The translations under genes were made by a program, and so were the position numbers. This document shows, piece after piece, positions 47,151-56,330 of a stretch of DNA of 64,000 nt. The notes under the pieces were generated by a model. That model was not told where the DNA came from and did not search any database. It worked only from the letters and a program-made list of their open reading frames with translations. Numbering within the stretch: the stretch's first letter is position 1; each line of letters opens with the position of its first letter. The stretch spans positions 186,001 to 250,000 of the forward strand of contig NZ_BAAAUX010000003.1 of NCBI RefSeq assembly GCF_039534165.1, read 5' to 3'. Source of the stretch: Saccharopolyspora_D taberi. GTDB taxonomy: Bacteria > Actinomycetota > Actinomycetes > Mycobacteriales > Pseudonocardiaceae.

Positions 47151-48226
47151 TGGTCCGCGGACTCGCGGTCACGGGATGCGGGGTGCTGTCCCCGGCAGGC
47201 GCGGGATTGGAGGTGCTGGCGGACGCCCTCGACGGCCGGGCCGCGGCCAGCGCGGACACGACGTCGGTGGCGACCGAGGAACCGCTGCCCGAGCCGGTGT
47301 GGGCGGTCCCGGACTTCCGGATCGCTGACCAGCTCGGCAGGAAGGGCACCCGCAACCTCGACCGCACCACCGGTCTGGGGCTCGTGGCGTGCCGGACGGC
47401 GATCGAGCCCTACGGCGGCGATCAGCGCGACGTGGGCGTGGTCGTCACGACCGGACTCGGAAGTGTCCGCAGCATCAGCGAGTTCGCGCGGGACACCTGG
47501 ATCTGGGACAAACCGCACCTGGTGGATCCGCGGGCGTTCCCGAACACCGTGATGAACAGCTGCGCGGGCCAGATCGCGATCCGCTACGGCATGCGCGGGG
47601 TCAACGCCACGGTCGCGGGCGGCCACGTCGGCGGTCTGCACGCGATCCGGTACGCGCGCAACGCGGTTGACCAGGGGCAGGCCGAACGCCTCGTCGTCGG
47701 CGGTGTCGAGGAGCTGTGCGCGCAAACCGCCTGGGCGTGGCGGAAGTCCGGCGTGCTGGATCCCGGCATGCCAGTGGGTGAGGCTTGCGCGTTCTTCGCC
47801 TTGGAGTCGCGGAGGACCGCTGAATCGGCTTCCCGGCCGGTGCTGGCGGAATTGCTGGCCTGCGAAGTCCGGTTCGTCCCGCCTCCGTTGGCACCGGGGA
47901 GGATCCGCGACGGACTCGCGGACTGCATCGAGCGGGCGTTGGCCCGCAGCGGTGTCGGCGCCGACGAGGTCGAGCTCGTGGCCACCGGCGCGGATGGGTT
48001 GCGAGGGCTGGGCGTTCTGGAGGAACGTGTTGTCGCGCAGGCGTTTCCGGTCCCGCGGGTCCGGGTGCGCTCCGTCGTGGGGGAGGTGTTCAGCGCGACG
48101 GCTTCGCTTCAGCTGGCGGCGGTGCTCGCGCGCTGGCGGGCGGACGGCGCCGCCGGTCGGGTCGCCTTGATCACCTCCCTCGGCCTCGACGGCAACGTAG
48201 GCTGCCTCGTGGTCAGATCGGGTTGA
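47150..48226 (+). CDS. Chain-length-factor-like ketosynthase without active site
   Basis: A 358-residue partner of the ketosynthase, shorter than typical CLFs. The thiolase fold is kept (MVRGLAVTGCGVLSPAG, GVVVTTGLGSV, PNTVMNSCAGQIAIRYG). The nucleophile elbow reads NATVAGGHVGGLHA, with Gly at the cysteine place, and the HGTGT histidine motif is lost; the C-terminal half is reduced. It should form a heterodimer with the upstream KS and set chain length. The ATG overlaps the KS stop (TGATG). It is more degenerate than the CLFs of aromatic PKS systems, which keep Gln at the cysteine place. Confidence 0.88.
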   Translation: MVRGLAVTGCGVLSPAGAGLEVLADALDGRAAASADTTSVATEEPLPEPVWAVPDFRIADQLGRKGTRNLDRTTGLGLVACRTAIEPYGGDQRDVGVVVTTGLGSVRSISEFARDTWIWDKPHLVDPRAFPNTVMNSCAGQIAIRYGMRGVNATVAGGHVGGLHAIRYARNAVDQGQAERLVVGGVEELCAQTAWAWRKSGVLDPGMPVGEACAFFALESRRTAESASRPVLAELLACEVRFVPPPLAPGRIRDGLADCIERALARSGVGADEVELVATGADGLRGLGVLEERVVAQAFPVPRVRVRSVVGEVFSATASLQLAAVLARWRADGAAGRVALITSLGLDGNVGCLVVRSG

Positions 48227-48232
48227 TCCGTC

Positions 48233-48260
48233 CCCGGCTCCCGGTGCGCCGGGAGCCGGG
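48233..48260 (+). terminator. Hairpin between CLF-like and aldo-keto reductase genes
   Basis: CCCGGCTCCCGG / CCGGGAGCCGGG, a 12-bp perfect stem with a 4-base loop, lies directly after the CLF-like stop and 20 bases before the next start. It may be a terminator or an attenuator. Confidence 0.65.
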
Positions 48261-48280
48261 AACCACTGGGAGGAACAGGA

Positions 48281-49306
48281 ATGCGTTACCGACGACTGGG
48301 GCGGACCGGAGTGCAGGTCAGCCCGTTGTGCCTGGGGGCCATGATGTTCGGCTCCTGGGGGTCGGACGAGGCGGTCTCGGCCCGGATCATCGAGCGCGCG
48401 CTGGACGCGGGCATCAACTTCGTCGACACCGCCGACGTCTACTCCGCCGGGGAGTCGGAGGAGATCGTCGGCAGGGCGCTGGCGGCGCCGGGGCTGCGCG
48501 ACCGGATCGTGCTGGCCACGAAGGGAAGCCTGCCGATGGGCGACGACCCGAACCAGCGGGGGAACTCCCGGCGCTGGATCACCCGGGCCGTGGACGACAG
48601 CCTGCGCAGGCTCGGCACGGACTGGATCGACCTCTACCAGATCCACCGCCCGGACCCGGCCACTGACATCGAGGAGACGCTGGGCGCGCTCACCGACCTG
48701 GTGCGGGCGGGCAAGATCCGCTACATCGGCAGCTCGACGTTCCCGGCGCACCAGATCGTGGAGGCGCAGTGGGCCGCGCAGCGGACGGGCTCGCAGCGGT
48801 TCGTCTGCGAACAGCCGCCGTATTCGGTGCTGGTGCGCGGGATCGAGGCCGACGTCCTCGACGTGACCGCGAAGCACGGCATGGGCGTCATCACCTGGAG
48901 CCCGCTCGCGGGCGGCTGGCTGACCGGCCGCTACCGCAGGAACGCGCCCATCGAGACCAGCCGCCGCTTCGACCGCCTGCCCGGCCGCTACGACCTGGAG
49001 CTGGACGCCAACCAGCGCAAGCTCGACGCGGCCGAGGAACTGGCCGTGCTGGCGGAAGAAGCGGGGATCTCGCTCATCGAACTGGCACTCGCCTTCGTCC
49101 TGCGCCATCCCGCGGTCACGTCGGCGGTGATCGGACCGCGCACGCTGGAACACCTCGAAAGCCAGCTGCCCGCCGCCGAAGTGACGCTGAGCCAGGACGT
49201 GCTCGACCGCATCGACGAGATCGTCCCGCCCGGCACCACGCTGAACAAGGAGGACGCCGGGTGGCAGTCACCCTCGCTGGCCGACGCGAGTCTGCGTCGC
49301 CGTTGA
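48281..49306 (+). CDS. Aldo-keto reductase
   Basis: A 341-residue NADPH-dependent aldo-keto reductase. The tetrad residues are visible in NFVDTADVYSAGESEEI (Asp, Tyr), LATKGSLPMG (Lys) and IDLYQIHRPDP (His). The cofactor-binding C terminus is in TSAVIGPRTLEHLESQL. The ATG at 48281 begins MRYRRLGRTGVQVSPLCLG with a GGGAGGA site. It shares its family with the AKR at 10930-11973 but is not closely similar. It may belong to the KS/CLF operon if the hairpin before it is only an attenuator. The substrate is unknown. Confidence 0.9.
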   Translation: MRYRRLGRTGVQVSPLCLGAMMFGSWGSDEAVSARIIERALDAGINFVDTADVYSAGESEEIVGRALAAPGLRDRIVLATKGSLPMGDDPNQRGNSRRWITRAVDDSLRRLGTDWIDLYQIHRPDPATDIEETLGALTDLVRAGKIRYIGSSTFPAHQIVEAQWAAQRTGSQRFVCEQPPYSVLVRGIEADVLDVTAKHGMGVITWSPLAGGWLTGRYRRNAPIETSRRFDRLPGRYDLELDANQRKLDAAEELAVLAEEAGISLIELALAFVLRHPAVTSAVIGPRTLEHLESQLPAAEVTLSQDVLDRIDEIVPPGTTLNKEDAGWQSPSLADASLRRR

Positions 49307-49405
49307 GCCGCTGCGTCCGGACAGACGGGACTGATCCGTGCCATGGCGTGCTGGAAGCCGGGCCCGCCCGTAAAATCCGCTGGTGTCGGTCGTCTGGAGG
49401 CGCGC

Positions 49406-50362
49406 ATGCCGTCAGCGGTGGTGTTCCGGGTGATCCAGATCCTCCTGCTCCCGCTGGGGATCGTCGGGTACGTGCTGTGGGTCGGCAAGCTGCTGCTGCG
49501 CGGGCGTCGGTCGCGGGTGTCGGAAACGGTGCTCGCCTCCTTCTACACGCGGTGGATGCAGCACAACCTCGGCACGCGGAAGGATCCGGCCTGCGCCCGG
49601 ATGATGCGGGTGCTGCCCAACGTTCCGCAGTTCGGACTGACGTTCGTGACGAGTCCGATGCTGGCGGCGAACCGGATCTCCGGACATGTCCCGAAGATCT
49701 ACCGGTATCCGTATCCCGGCGTTCCACCGCTGATGCACCAGTCCGCCGCGCGGACGACGTTCTTCGACGAGGCCCTCTCCCGTTACGCCGGCAGCGTCGA
49801 TCAACTCGTCGTCCTCGGCGCGGGATTCGACACGCGTTCCTACCGGGGACTGGACGTGCGGTGCTTCGAAGTCGACACGCCGTGGACCCAGCCGTTCAAA
49901 CGGGAAATGCTGCGCAAGGCAGGTGTGGACACCACCGGTGTCACCTACGTGGCCGCTGATTTCGAGCAGGAGGACTGGTTCGACAAGCTCGTCGAGGCGG
50001 GTTACGACCCGGGAGCACCGGCGTTCTTCCTGTGGGAGTCCGTCACGATGTATCTGGACCGCGCGGCCGTGGAGAGCACGCTGCGCCGGATCGCGGGCAG
50101 CGCGCCAGGAAGCGCCGTCGCTTTCGACTACTTCTCGACGGATCTGCTCGAAGGCGGCTCGCTTTTCATGCGCTACGCCAAGGCGATCCTCGACGTCCTG
50201 GGCGAGCCGTGGAAGTTCGGGCTCCCGACCACGCCGCCGCCCGCGCGGGACCACCTCGCCGATTTCGTCGCGTCGTGCGGTCTTTCACTTGAGGAGCAAC
50301 GGAATTTCGGCCGCGAACCGGCGCCGGCCGGTTTCGTGACGGCGACCGTGCGGTCCCCGTGA
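49406..50362 (+). CDS. LCMT-like SAM-dependent methyltransferase with N-terminal membrane segment
   Basis: A 318-residue protein. Residues about 7-30 (FRVIQILLLPLGIVGYVLWVGKLLL) form one membrane segment, unlike the two soluble relatives in this window. The methyltransferase domain (about 90-300) has VVLGAGFDTRSYRGLDVRCFEVDTPWTQPFKREML and FFLWESVTMYLDRAAVESTL, which place it in the leucine-carboxyl-methyltransferase-like group. The ATG at 49406 follows GGAGG. Membrane anchoring suggests a lipid-like or envelope substrate. It is separate from its neighbours by about 100 bases on each side. Confidence 0.87.
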   Translation: MPSAVVFRVIQILLLPLGIVGYVLWVGKLLLRGRRSRVSETVLASFYTRWMQHNLGTRKDPACARMMRVLPNVPQFGLTFVTSPMLAANRISGHVPKIYRYPYPGVPPLMHQSAARTTFFDEALSRYAGSVDQLVVLGAGFDTRSYRGLDVRCFEVDTPWTQPFKREMLRKAGVDTTGVTYVAADFEQEDWFDKLVEAGYDPGAPAFFLWESVTMYLDRAAVESTLRRIAGSAPGSAVAFDYFSTDLLEGGSLFMRYAKAILDVLGEPWKFGLPTTPPPARDHLADFVASCGLSLEEQRNFGREPAPAGFVTATVRSP

Positions 50363-50435
50363 TCGGCGGTTCCGCCGCTGGTCCGCGCGGCGGAGTATGG
50401 GCGTCGAAGCGTTCAGCCGACCAGGGAGCGAGCCG

Positions 50436-51725
50436 ATGACCGCGCGCGTTGTGGACTTCGAGACCGTCGACCTGCGATTCCCCACGTCGAGCGCCCTGGA
50501 CGGGTCCGACGCGATGAACCCGGCCCCGGACTACTCGGCCGCCTACCTCGTCCTGCGCACCGACGCCGGTGACGGCCACGGCTTCACCTTCACCATCGGC
50601 CGAGGCAACGAGCTGGCGCTCGCCGCGGCGGAAGCGGTGGCCGGGCGGGCGGTCGGCCTGCGTGTCGACGAGATCGCCGCCGACCTCGGCGGCTTCGCCC
50701 GCCACCTCGCCGCCGACAGCCAGCTGCGCTGGCTCGGCCCGGACAAGGGCGTCATCCACCTGGGCACCGCGGCCGTGGTCAACGCGGCCTGGGACCTGGT
50801 GGCCAGGATCGAGGGCAAACCGGTCTGGAAGCTGCTGTCCGACATGTCCCCGCGGCAGATCGTCGACCTCGTCGACTGGCGCTATCTGCGCGACGAGCTG
50901 ACGCCGGAAGCCGCGCTGGAGATGCTCGAACAAGCCGGAAGCGGCCGAGCCGAACGGGAATCGCTGATCCGCCGCGAGGGTTATCCGGCCTACACGACGT
51001 CGGCGGGATGGCTCGGTTACGACGACGAGAAGCTGCGCCGCCTGTGCCAGGAAGCCGTGGACGCGGGCTGGGACTCGGTGAAGCTGAAGGTGGGCGCGGA
51101 CCTGGACGACGACCGGCGCCGCTGCCGCATCGCCCGCGAGGTGCTGGGCCCGGACCGGCGCCTGATGATCGACGCGAACCAGACCCTCGGCGTGCGGGAG
51201 GCGATCGACTGGCACCGCGCCCTCGCCGAGTTCGACATCTGGTGGTTCGAGGAACCGACCAGTCCGGACGACGTCCTCGGCCACGCCACGATCCAGCGCG
51301 CGATAGCCCCGACCCACGTCGCCACCGGTGAACACGCGCACAACGCGGTGATGTTCAAGCAGTTCCTCCAGGCCGAGGCGATCGGCATCTGCCAGATCGA
51401 CGCCTGCCGGCTGGCCGGGGTGAACGAGGCGGTCGCGACCATCCTGCTCGCCGCCGCGCGCGGCGTCCCGGTGTGCCCGCACGCCGGCGGAGTGGGCCTG
51501 TGCGAGCTGGTGCAACACCTGTCGATCTTCGACTACGTCGCGGTCACCGGCCGGCTGGACAACCGCGTCGTCGAGTACGTCGACCACCTCCACGAGCACT
51601 TCACCGACCCGGTCCGGATGCGCGACGGCCGCTACCTCCCGCCGGAACGGCCGGGCTACAGCGCGCAGATCAAGCGCGAGTCGCTGGAGCGGTACCGCTT
51701 CCCCGACGGCGCCGCGTGGGCCTAG
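50436..51725 (+). CDS. L-fuconate dehydratase (enolase superfamily)
   Basis: A 429-residue enzyme of the mandelate-racemase subgroup, closest to L-fuconate dehydratase. It dehydrates fuconate-type sugar acids to 2-keto-3-deoxy acids. Residues can be seen in SVKLKVGAD (Lys-x-Lys), LMIDANQTLG (Asp), WWFEEPTSPDD and VATGEHAHNAVMF (metal Glu residues), and VCPHAGGVGLCELVQH (His, typical of the fuconate group). The start is ATG 50436, with AGGGAG seven bases upstream, rather than the earlier in-frame start. It marks the return to general metabolism. Confidence 0.92.
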   Translation: MTARVVDFETVDLRFPTSSALDGSDAMNPAPDYSAAYLVLRTDAGDGHGFTFTIGRGNELALAAAEAVAGRAVGLRVDEIAADLGGFARHLAADSQLRWLGPDKGVIHLGTAAVVNAAWDLVARIEGKPVWKLLSDMSPRQIVDLVDWRYLRDELTPEAALEMLEQAGSGRAERESLIRREGYPAYTTSAGWLGYDDEKLRRLCQEAVDAGWDSVKLKVGADLDDDRRRCRIAREVLGPDRRLMIDANQTLGVREAIDWHRALAEFDIWWFEEPTSPDDVLGHATIQRAIAPTHVATGEHAHNAVMFKQFLQAEAIGICQIDACRLAGVNEAVATILLAAARGVPVCPHAGGVGLCELVQHLSIFDYVAVTGRLDNRVVEYVDHLHEHFTDPVRMRDGRYLPPERPGYSAQIKRESLERYRFPDGAAWA

Positions 51726-51836
51726 GCGGTTAGGTGCTGTCTGGCTCGGTCTGCCCGAACCCGGACCCGCGAACCCCTGTGTGCGACCGGCGGCATGCTA
51801 ATGCGAGCCCGCCACCACCCACCTTGAAGACACCCC

Positions 51837-52784
51837 CTAGGCCGGATGCACCTCGGGGTGCTCCTGCCACCACTGGTGGAACAGCGGATTGTCGGTCACG
51901 TGCGCCAGGTAGGCGCACGTCAGCTCGCGGTAGAGGTCCGCGGCCTGCTCGCGGCTGAGCCGGTCCTGCCGCCACGCCACGGTCAGCCGCGCGATCAGCG
52001 GGTCGCCGTCGAGCGGGCGGACCGCGGTGCCGGGCGGAGCGGGCCATGTCGGCTCGACGAGCCGGATGCCGTGGCCGCCCGCGATGAGTTCCTGCCCGCC
52101 TCCGCTCGGGGCTTCGAAGCGCACCCGCGGTTCGAAACCCGCGGCCCTGCAGGCCGTGCGCAGCGCGGCCAGCGAGCCGTCGTCGGCTCCGGGCGGGCCG
52201 ATCCACGACTCGTCGCGCAGGTCGGTGAGCCGCACCCGGTGCTCACCGGCGAGGCGGTGACCGGCAGCGATCGCGACGAAGATCGGGTATCTGGGGACCA
52301 GAACCCGGGTCGTCACCGGGCGCTCGATCGGAACGTCGAAGCCTTCCATGGTCCCCACCAGCGCCGCGTCGAACCGGCCCCGCGCCAGGGAATCGGCCAG
52401 CACAGCGGCGGAGGACTCGATGTGCAGCGTGATGTCACGCTCCGGCAAGGCGTTCTGGACGCGATCGGCGACGGTGGCCACGCAGGCGAGATGAGCGCAG
52501 CCGAAGCGCAGTGAATTCCTCGCAGCAATGGGAAGATCGGTGAAAAGTGCGTCGGCTTCGGAGAGCACGATCCGGGCCCGGTCGATGATCCGCTGGCCGA
52601 ACGGCGTCGGGGACATTCCGGTGCTGCTGCGGACGAACAGCGCATCGCCCATCGTCTTCTCGATGGAGCGCAGGTGCGTGCTGAGGGCCGGTTGGGTGAG
52701 CCCGATTCTGGCTGCGGCGCGCGTGATGCTCCCGGTTTCCGCCACGGCGCAGATCATTCGCAGGTGCCGGATGTCGAGTGCCAT
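51837..52784 (-). CDS. LysR-family transcriptional regulator
   Basis: A 315-residue LysR-type regulator. The N-terminal helix-turn-helix (residues 1-60) has LRMICAVAETGSITRAAARIGLTQPALSTHLRSIE, the classic signature. The substrate-binding domain (about 90-290) includes DAALVGTMEGFDVP and AAGHRLAG. The ATG at 52784 is divergent from the collagenase gene, 87 bases away, so regulation of that gene or of itself is likely. The co-inducer is unknown. About 110 bases without features separate its stop from the convergent fuconate dehydratase gene. Confidence 0.92.
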   Translation of the reverse strand: MALDIRHLRMICAVAETGSITRAAARIGLTQPALSTHLRSIEKTMGDALFVRSSTGMSPTPFGQRIIDRARIVLSEADALFTDLPIAARNSLRFGCAHLACVATVADRVQNALPERDITLHIESSAAVLADSLARGRFDAALVGTMEGFDVPIERPVTTRVLVPRYPIFVAIAAGHRLAGEHRVRLTDLRDESWIGPPGADDGSLAALRTACRAAGFEPRVRFEAPSGGGQELIAGGHGIRLVEPTWPAPPGTAVRPLDGDPLIARLTVAWRQDRLSREQAADLYRELTCAYLAHVTDNPLFHQWWQEHPEVHPA

Positions 52785-52871
52785 AGCGGAACTCTATGCC
52801 TCCGCTTATGACCTGTCGCGACTTTTCGTTGCCAGACTTCGCAGGTTCCCAGTCGAGGTAGGAGGTTCACC

Positions 52872-54707
52872 TTGCTGAGCAAGCATTTCCGATCCGGTAG
52901 CGGGTTGCGGCTGAAATCGTCCCGGAAACTCGTGTTCGGCCTGGTCCTGGCGATCTGCGCCGCGCTGTTCCCGTTCCCCGCGGCGGCCGAGACGCTGCCG
53001 CCCTCGCCGCCGCAGTTCGCCGAGGCCAAGGACCGGCCGCCGCTGCCGGCCCCGAAGCCGCCGAGGCCGGCGCGGACGCCGAACTGCGATCCGGCGAACT
53101 TCACCGGAAACACCGGCGCCGAGCTGGTCCGCCAGATCCAGGCGGTCGGCACCGATTGCATCAACACCCTGTTCAGCCTCACCGGAACGGACGCGCACGG
53201 TGCCTTCCGGGAGGAGCAGATGGTCACCGTGGCCAACGCGTACCGGGACAACGCGGTGAACTATCCCGGCAACAACAGCACCGGCACGGCGCAGCTCGTG
53301 CTCTACCTGCGCGCGGGTTACTACGCGCAGTGGAACGATCCCGAAAGCGTCGGGGAATACGGGCCGGCGCTGAAGACCGCGATCCAGGCGGCGCTCGACA
53401 CCTTCTTCGCCAACAAGCAGTCCGAGACGGTCAGCGACGAAAACGGCGAGGTGCTGGCGGAATCGGTCACCCTGATCGACAGCGCCCAGGAGAACGCCCG
53501 CTATCTGGGTGTCGTCAAGAGACTGCTGACGGACTACGACGCGTCCTACGACCAGTTCTGGTGGATGCTCAACGCGGTCAACAACGTCTACACCGTCCTG
53601 TTCCGCGGCCACCAGGTCCCGGAGTTCGTCGAAGCCGTCCAGGCCGATCCCAGCGTTCTGGACACGTTGCACGCGTTCGCCATCGGCCACCTCGACCTGC
53701 TCGGAACCGACCGCGGCTACCTGACGTCGAACGCGGGCCGCGAACTCGCCCGCTTCGTGCAGCACCAGCCGTTGCGGGACAAGCTGCGCCCGATGTTGAA
53801 AGAACTGCTCGGCAAGAGCGAGATGACCGGCCCGACGGCGGCGCTGTGGGTGGGAACGGCGGAGATGACCGACGCCTACGACAAGGAGAACTGCGCGGAG
53901 TACGGGACGTGCGATCTCCAGCGGAGGCTGACCGAGGCGGTGCTGACGGTGGAGCACACGTGCAGCCCGAGCATCCGCATCCGCGCCCAGCAGATCGCCC
54001 CGCAGGAACTCGACGCGTCCTGCACGAGCCTGAACGGCCAGGACGCCTTCTTCCACGAGAAGGTCAAGGACAACAACCAGCCCGTCGCCGACGACAACAA
54101 CAAGACGATCGAGGTCGTGGTGTTCGATTCGAGCGCCGACTACCAGATCTACGCGGGAGCGATCTTCGGCATCGACACCAACAACGGCGGCATGTACCTG
54201 GAAGGCGACCCGGCCGCACCGGGCAACCAACCGCGTTTCATCGCCTACGAAGCCGAATGGCAGCGCCCCGCCTTCGAGATCTGGAACCTCAACCACGAGT
54301 ACACCCACTACCTCGACGGCCGCTTCGACATGTACGGCGACTTCGCGGCGGGCACCAGCACCCCGACGGTGTGGTGGATCGAAGGAGTCGGCGAGTACAT
54401 CTCGTACTCCTACCGAAACCTGCCGTACCAGGAAGCGATCGACGAAGCGGGCAAGCACACCTACCGCCTGAGCGAACTGTGGAACACCACTTACGACGCC
54501 GACACGACCCGCGTCTACAGGTGGGGCTACCTCGCCGTGCGCTACATGTTCGAGAAGCACCCGGAAGACGTGGACACCGTCCTGCGCCACTACCGCACCG
54601 GCGACTGGAACGCCGCCCGCGACTTCCTCACCCGCACCATCGGCACCAGCTACGACGAGGACTGGTCCCGCTGGCTCGACGAGTGCTCCGCCGGGGCTTG
54701 CCGGTAG
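52872..54707 (+). CDS. Secreted M9-family collagenase-like metalloprotease
   Basis: A 611-residue exported zinc protease. The signal peptide is at about residues 1-40 (basic start, LVFGLVLAICAALFPFPAAA, cleavage after AAA). The collagenase N-terminal domain follows, then the catalytic part with HEYTHYLDGR near residue 475 and the third ligand Glu in WWIEGVGEYISY. The C terminus ends soon after the catalytic domain, so the PKD and collagen-binding domains of clostridial enzymes are missing. The start is TTG 52872 with GGAGG seven bases upstream. A LysR gene is divergent. A strong hairpin follows. Confidence 0.92.
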   Translation: MLSKHFRSGSGLRLKSSRKLVFGLVLAICAALFPFPAAAETLPPSPPQFAEAKDRPPLPAPKPPRPARTPNCDPANFTGNTGAELVRQIQAVGTDCINTLFSLTGTDAHGAFREEQMVTVANAYRDNAVNYPGNNSTGTAQLVLYLRAGYYAQWNDPESVGEYGPALKTAIQAALDTFFANKQSETVSDENGEVLAESVTLIDSAQENARYLGVVKRLLTDYDASYDQFWWMLNAVNNVYTVLFRGHQVPEFVEAVQADPSVLDTLHAFAIGHLDLLGTDRGYLTSNAGRELARFVQHQPLRDKLRPMLKELLGKSEMTGPTAALWVGTAEMTDAYDKENCAEYGTCDLQRRLTEAVLTVEHTCSPSIRIRAQQIAPQELDASCTSLNGQDAFFHEKVKDNNQPVADDNNKTIEVVVFDSSADYQIYAGAIFGIDTNNGGMYLEGDPAAPGNQPRFIAYEAEWQRPAFEIWNLNHEYTHYLDGRFDMYGDFAAGTSTPTVWWIEGVGEYISYSYRNLPYQEAIDEAGKHTYRLSELWNTTYDADTTRVYRWGYLAVRYMFEKHPEDVDTVLRHYRTGDWNAARDFLTRTIGTSYDEDWSRWLDECSAGACR

Positions 54708-54720
54708 GCCCGGCGCTTTC

Positions 54721-54752
54721 GGTCTCCTGCCGGGCTTTTCCGGCAGGAGACC
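54721..54752 (+). terminator. Terminator hairpin of the collagenase gene
   Basis: GGTCTCCTGCCGG / CCGGCAGGAGACC, a 13-bp perfect stem with loop GCTTTT, lies 13 bases past the stop. Confidence 0.8.
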
Positions 54753-54847
54753 ACTGCACCCCGGTGACCTGCGACACCCGAGATTGACCTCGACCTTACT
54801 TGAACTACAAGACTCCGTTCCGAAGTGACCGAGAGAGAGGAACGGAC

Positions 54848-55420
54848 ATGACCGAGACCCCGCTGCGCCTGGCCGTGATCGTCGGAAGCACCCGGGAAGG
54901 GCGCTTCGCCGAGACGGTGTCGCGCTGGTTCGCCGAGCAGGTCCGCGTGCACAACGACTTCGACGTCGACGTGGTCGACTTGGCCGACGTCGGGCTGCCG
55001 CCGGCGCATCCGGCCGAACTGACAGCCGAGCTGCGCGACTTCTCCGCGCGCATCGACGCCGCCGACGCGTTCGTGATCGTCACGCCGGAGTACAACCACG
55101 GCTATCCCGCTTCGCTGAAGTTCGCGATCGACTCCGCGTACGCCGAGTGGAACGCCAAACCCGTCGGGTTCGTGTCCTACGGCGGGATTTCCGGTGGTCT
55201 GCGCGCCGTCGAGCAGCTGCGGCAGATCATGGCCGAGCTGCACACCGTGACGGTCCGCGACACCGTCAGCTTCCACGGGGCCTGGGGTCAGTTCGACGAG
55301 AACGGCGATCCGCGCGATCCCGAGGGCGTCAACCAGGCCGCGAAGAAGATGCTCGACCAGCTCCTGTGGTGGGGGCGGGCGACCAGGGACGCGCGCACCA
55401 CGCGCCCCTACGCCGCCTGA
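54848..55420 (+). CDS. NADPH-dependent FMN reductase-like flavoprotein
   Basis: A 190-residue flavodoxin-fold reductase. It opens LRLAVIVGSTREGRFAETVSRWF, the FMN phosphate loop with GSTREGR, and has VIVTPEYNHGYPASLKFAIDSAYAEW and FVSYGGISGGLRAVEQLRQ, all family features. It probably reduces FMN or quinones with NADPH in the cytoplasm. The ATG at 54848 has GAGAGGAACGGAC upstream. It is convergent with the exported hydrolase gene; their stops are nearly adjacent. Confidence 0.92.
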   Translation: MTETPLRLAVIVGSTREGRFAETVSRWFAEQVRVHNDFDVDVVDLADVGLPPAHPAELTAELRDFSARIDAADAFVIVTPEYNHGYPASLKFAIDSAYAEWNAKPVGFVSYGGISGGLRAVEQLRQIMAELHTVTVRDTVSFHGAWGQFDENGDPRDPEGVNQAAKKMLDQLLWWGRATRDARTTRPYAA

Positions 55421-55421
55421 A

Positions 55422-56330
55422 CTACGCCAGTTCCACCAACGCCTGCACCGGAAGGTGGTCCGACGGGAAGTACCCGTCCTTGCGGAAGGTGTTGATCGCC
55501 GCCTTCAGCACGCGCACCTTGTCGTTGTGCAGGAGCCAGTCGATGCGGTCCCCACCCTCGACCGGCTCCTTGTACCCGCCGAAGGTCCCCCACGCCGGGG
55601 TCAGCCGCTCGCTCGCCGACTCCCAGGAGTCGGTGAGCGCCGCGGTCAGGATCCGGTACGACTCGGAGTCCCCGGCGCGCGTGTTGAAGTCGCCGGTCAG
55701 AACCACCGGCAGGCTCGCGTCGAATCCGCCGATCCGGTCCCGGACGAGTTCGGCGCTCCGCTGCCGGGAGTTCTCCGACTGGTGGTCGAAGTGCGTGTTG
55801 ACGTGCACGAACTCGCGGCCGGTGCGCTTGTCCCGGAACCGAACCCAGGTCACCATCCGCACCACCGTGTTGCCCCACGAGGCCGACCCGATCACGTTCG
55901 GCGTGTCCGACAGCCAGAAGTGGTCGTAGTCCAGCGGCTCCAGACGGCCGGTGTCGAAGTAGACCGACATGAACTCCCCGCGACCGCCGCCCTCGCGTCC
56001 GAGGCCGATCCAGTCGTAGTGCGCCGGGATGTCCGACCGGATCTCCTTGACCTGGCTGTACAGCGCTTCCTGCACACCCAGCACGGTCGGCGACTCGGTG
56101 TTGAGCAGCTCGGCCAGGATCGGCCGCCGGGTGCTCCAGGCGTCCGGGCTCGGCGGCACCGCCTTCGAGTCGTAGCGGATGTTGAAGCTCATCACGTGCA
56201 GCCGCTCGCCGGTGGCCGGGCCGATCAGCCCGCCCGGCCCGGCCGCCGCCTTCCCGGCGAACGCCCCGGCGACGCCGACCGCGCCCGCCAGCCCGAGAAC
56301 ACCGCGCCTGGTCACCCGAGAACCCGACAC
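55422..56330 (-). CDS. Tat-exported endonuclease/exonuclease/phosphatase-family protein
   Basis: A 302-residue protein of the EEP (DNase I/inositol phosphatase) superfamily. The N terminus has a twin-arginine signal (VTRRGVLGLAGAVGVAGAF, cleavage after AAA near residue 32). The catalytic fold shows LHVMSFNIRYDS, VLGVQEALYSQ (metal Glu), FVHVNTHFDHQSE, VVLTGDFNTRAGD and YFPSDHLPVQALV. The substrate may be a phosphate ester or nucleic acid outside the cell. The start is GTG 56330, with GAGGAG just upstream; the long upstream frame is a shadow of mshB. Confidence 0.88.
   Translation of the reverse strand: MSGSRVTRRGVLGLAGAVGVAGAFAGKAAAGPGGLIGPATGERLHVMSFNIRYDSKAVPPSPDAWSTRRPILAELLNTESPTVLGVQEALYSQVKEIRSDIPAHYDWIGLGREGGGRGEFMSVYFDTGRLEPLDYDHFWLSDTPNVIGSASWGNTVVRMVTWVRFRDKRTGREFVHVNTHFDHQSENSRQRSAELVRDRIGGFDASLPVVLTGDFNTRAGDSESYRILTAALTDSWESASERLTPAWGTFGGYKEPVEGGDRIDWLLHNDKVRVLKAAINTFRKDGYFPSDHLPVQALVELA

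Noticed and set aside
12741..48226. An enediyne or aromatic type II polyketide cluster
   Set aside because: No enediyne PKS cassette and no aromatase/cyclase or C-9 ketoreductase set is present; the modular PKS has a single KS-ACP module.
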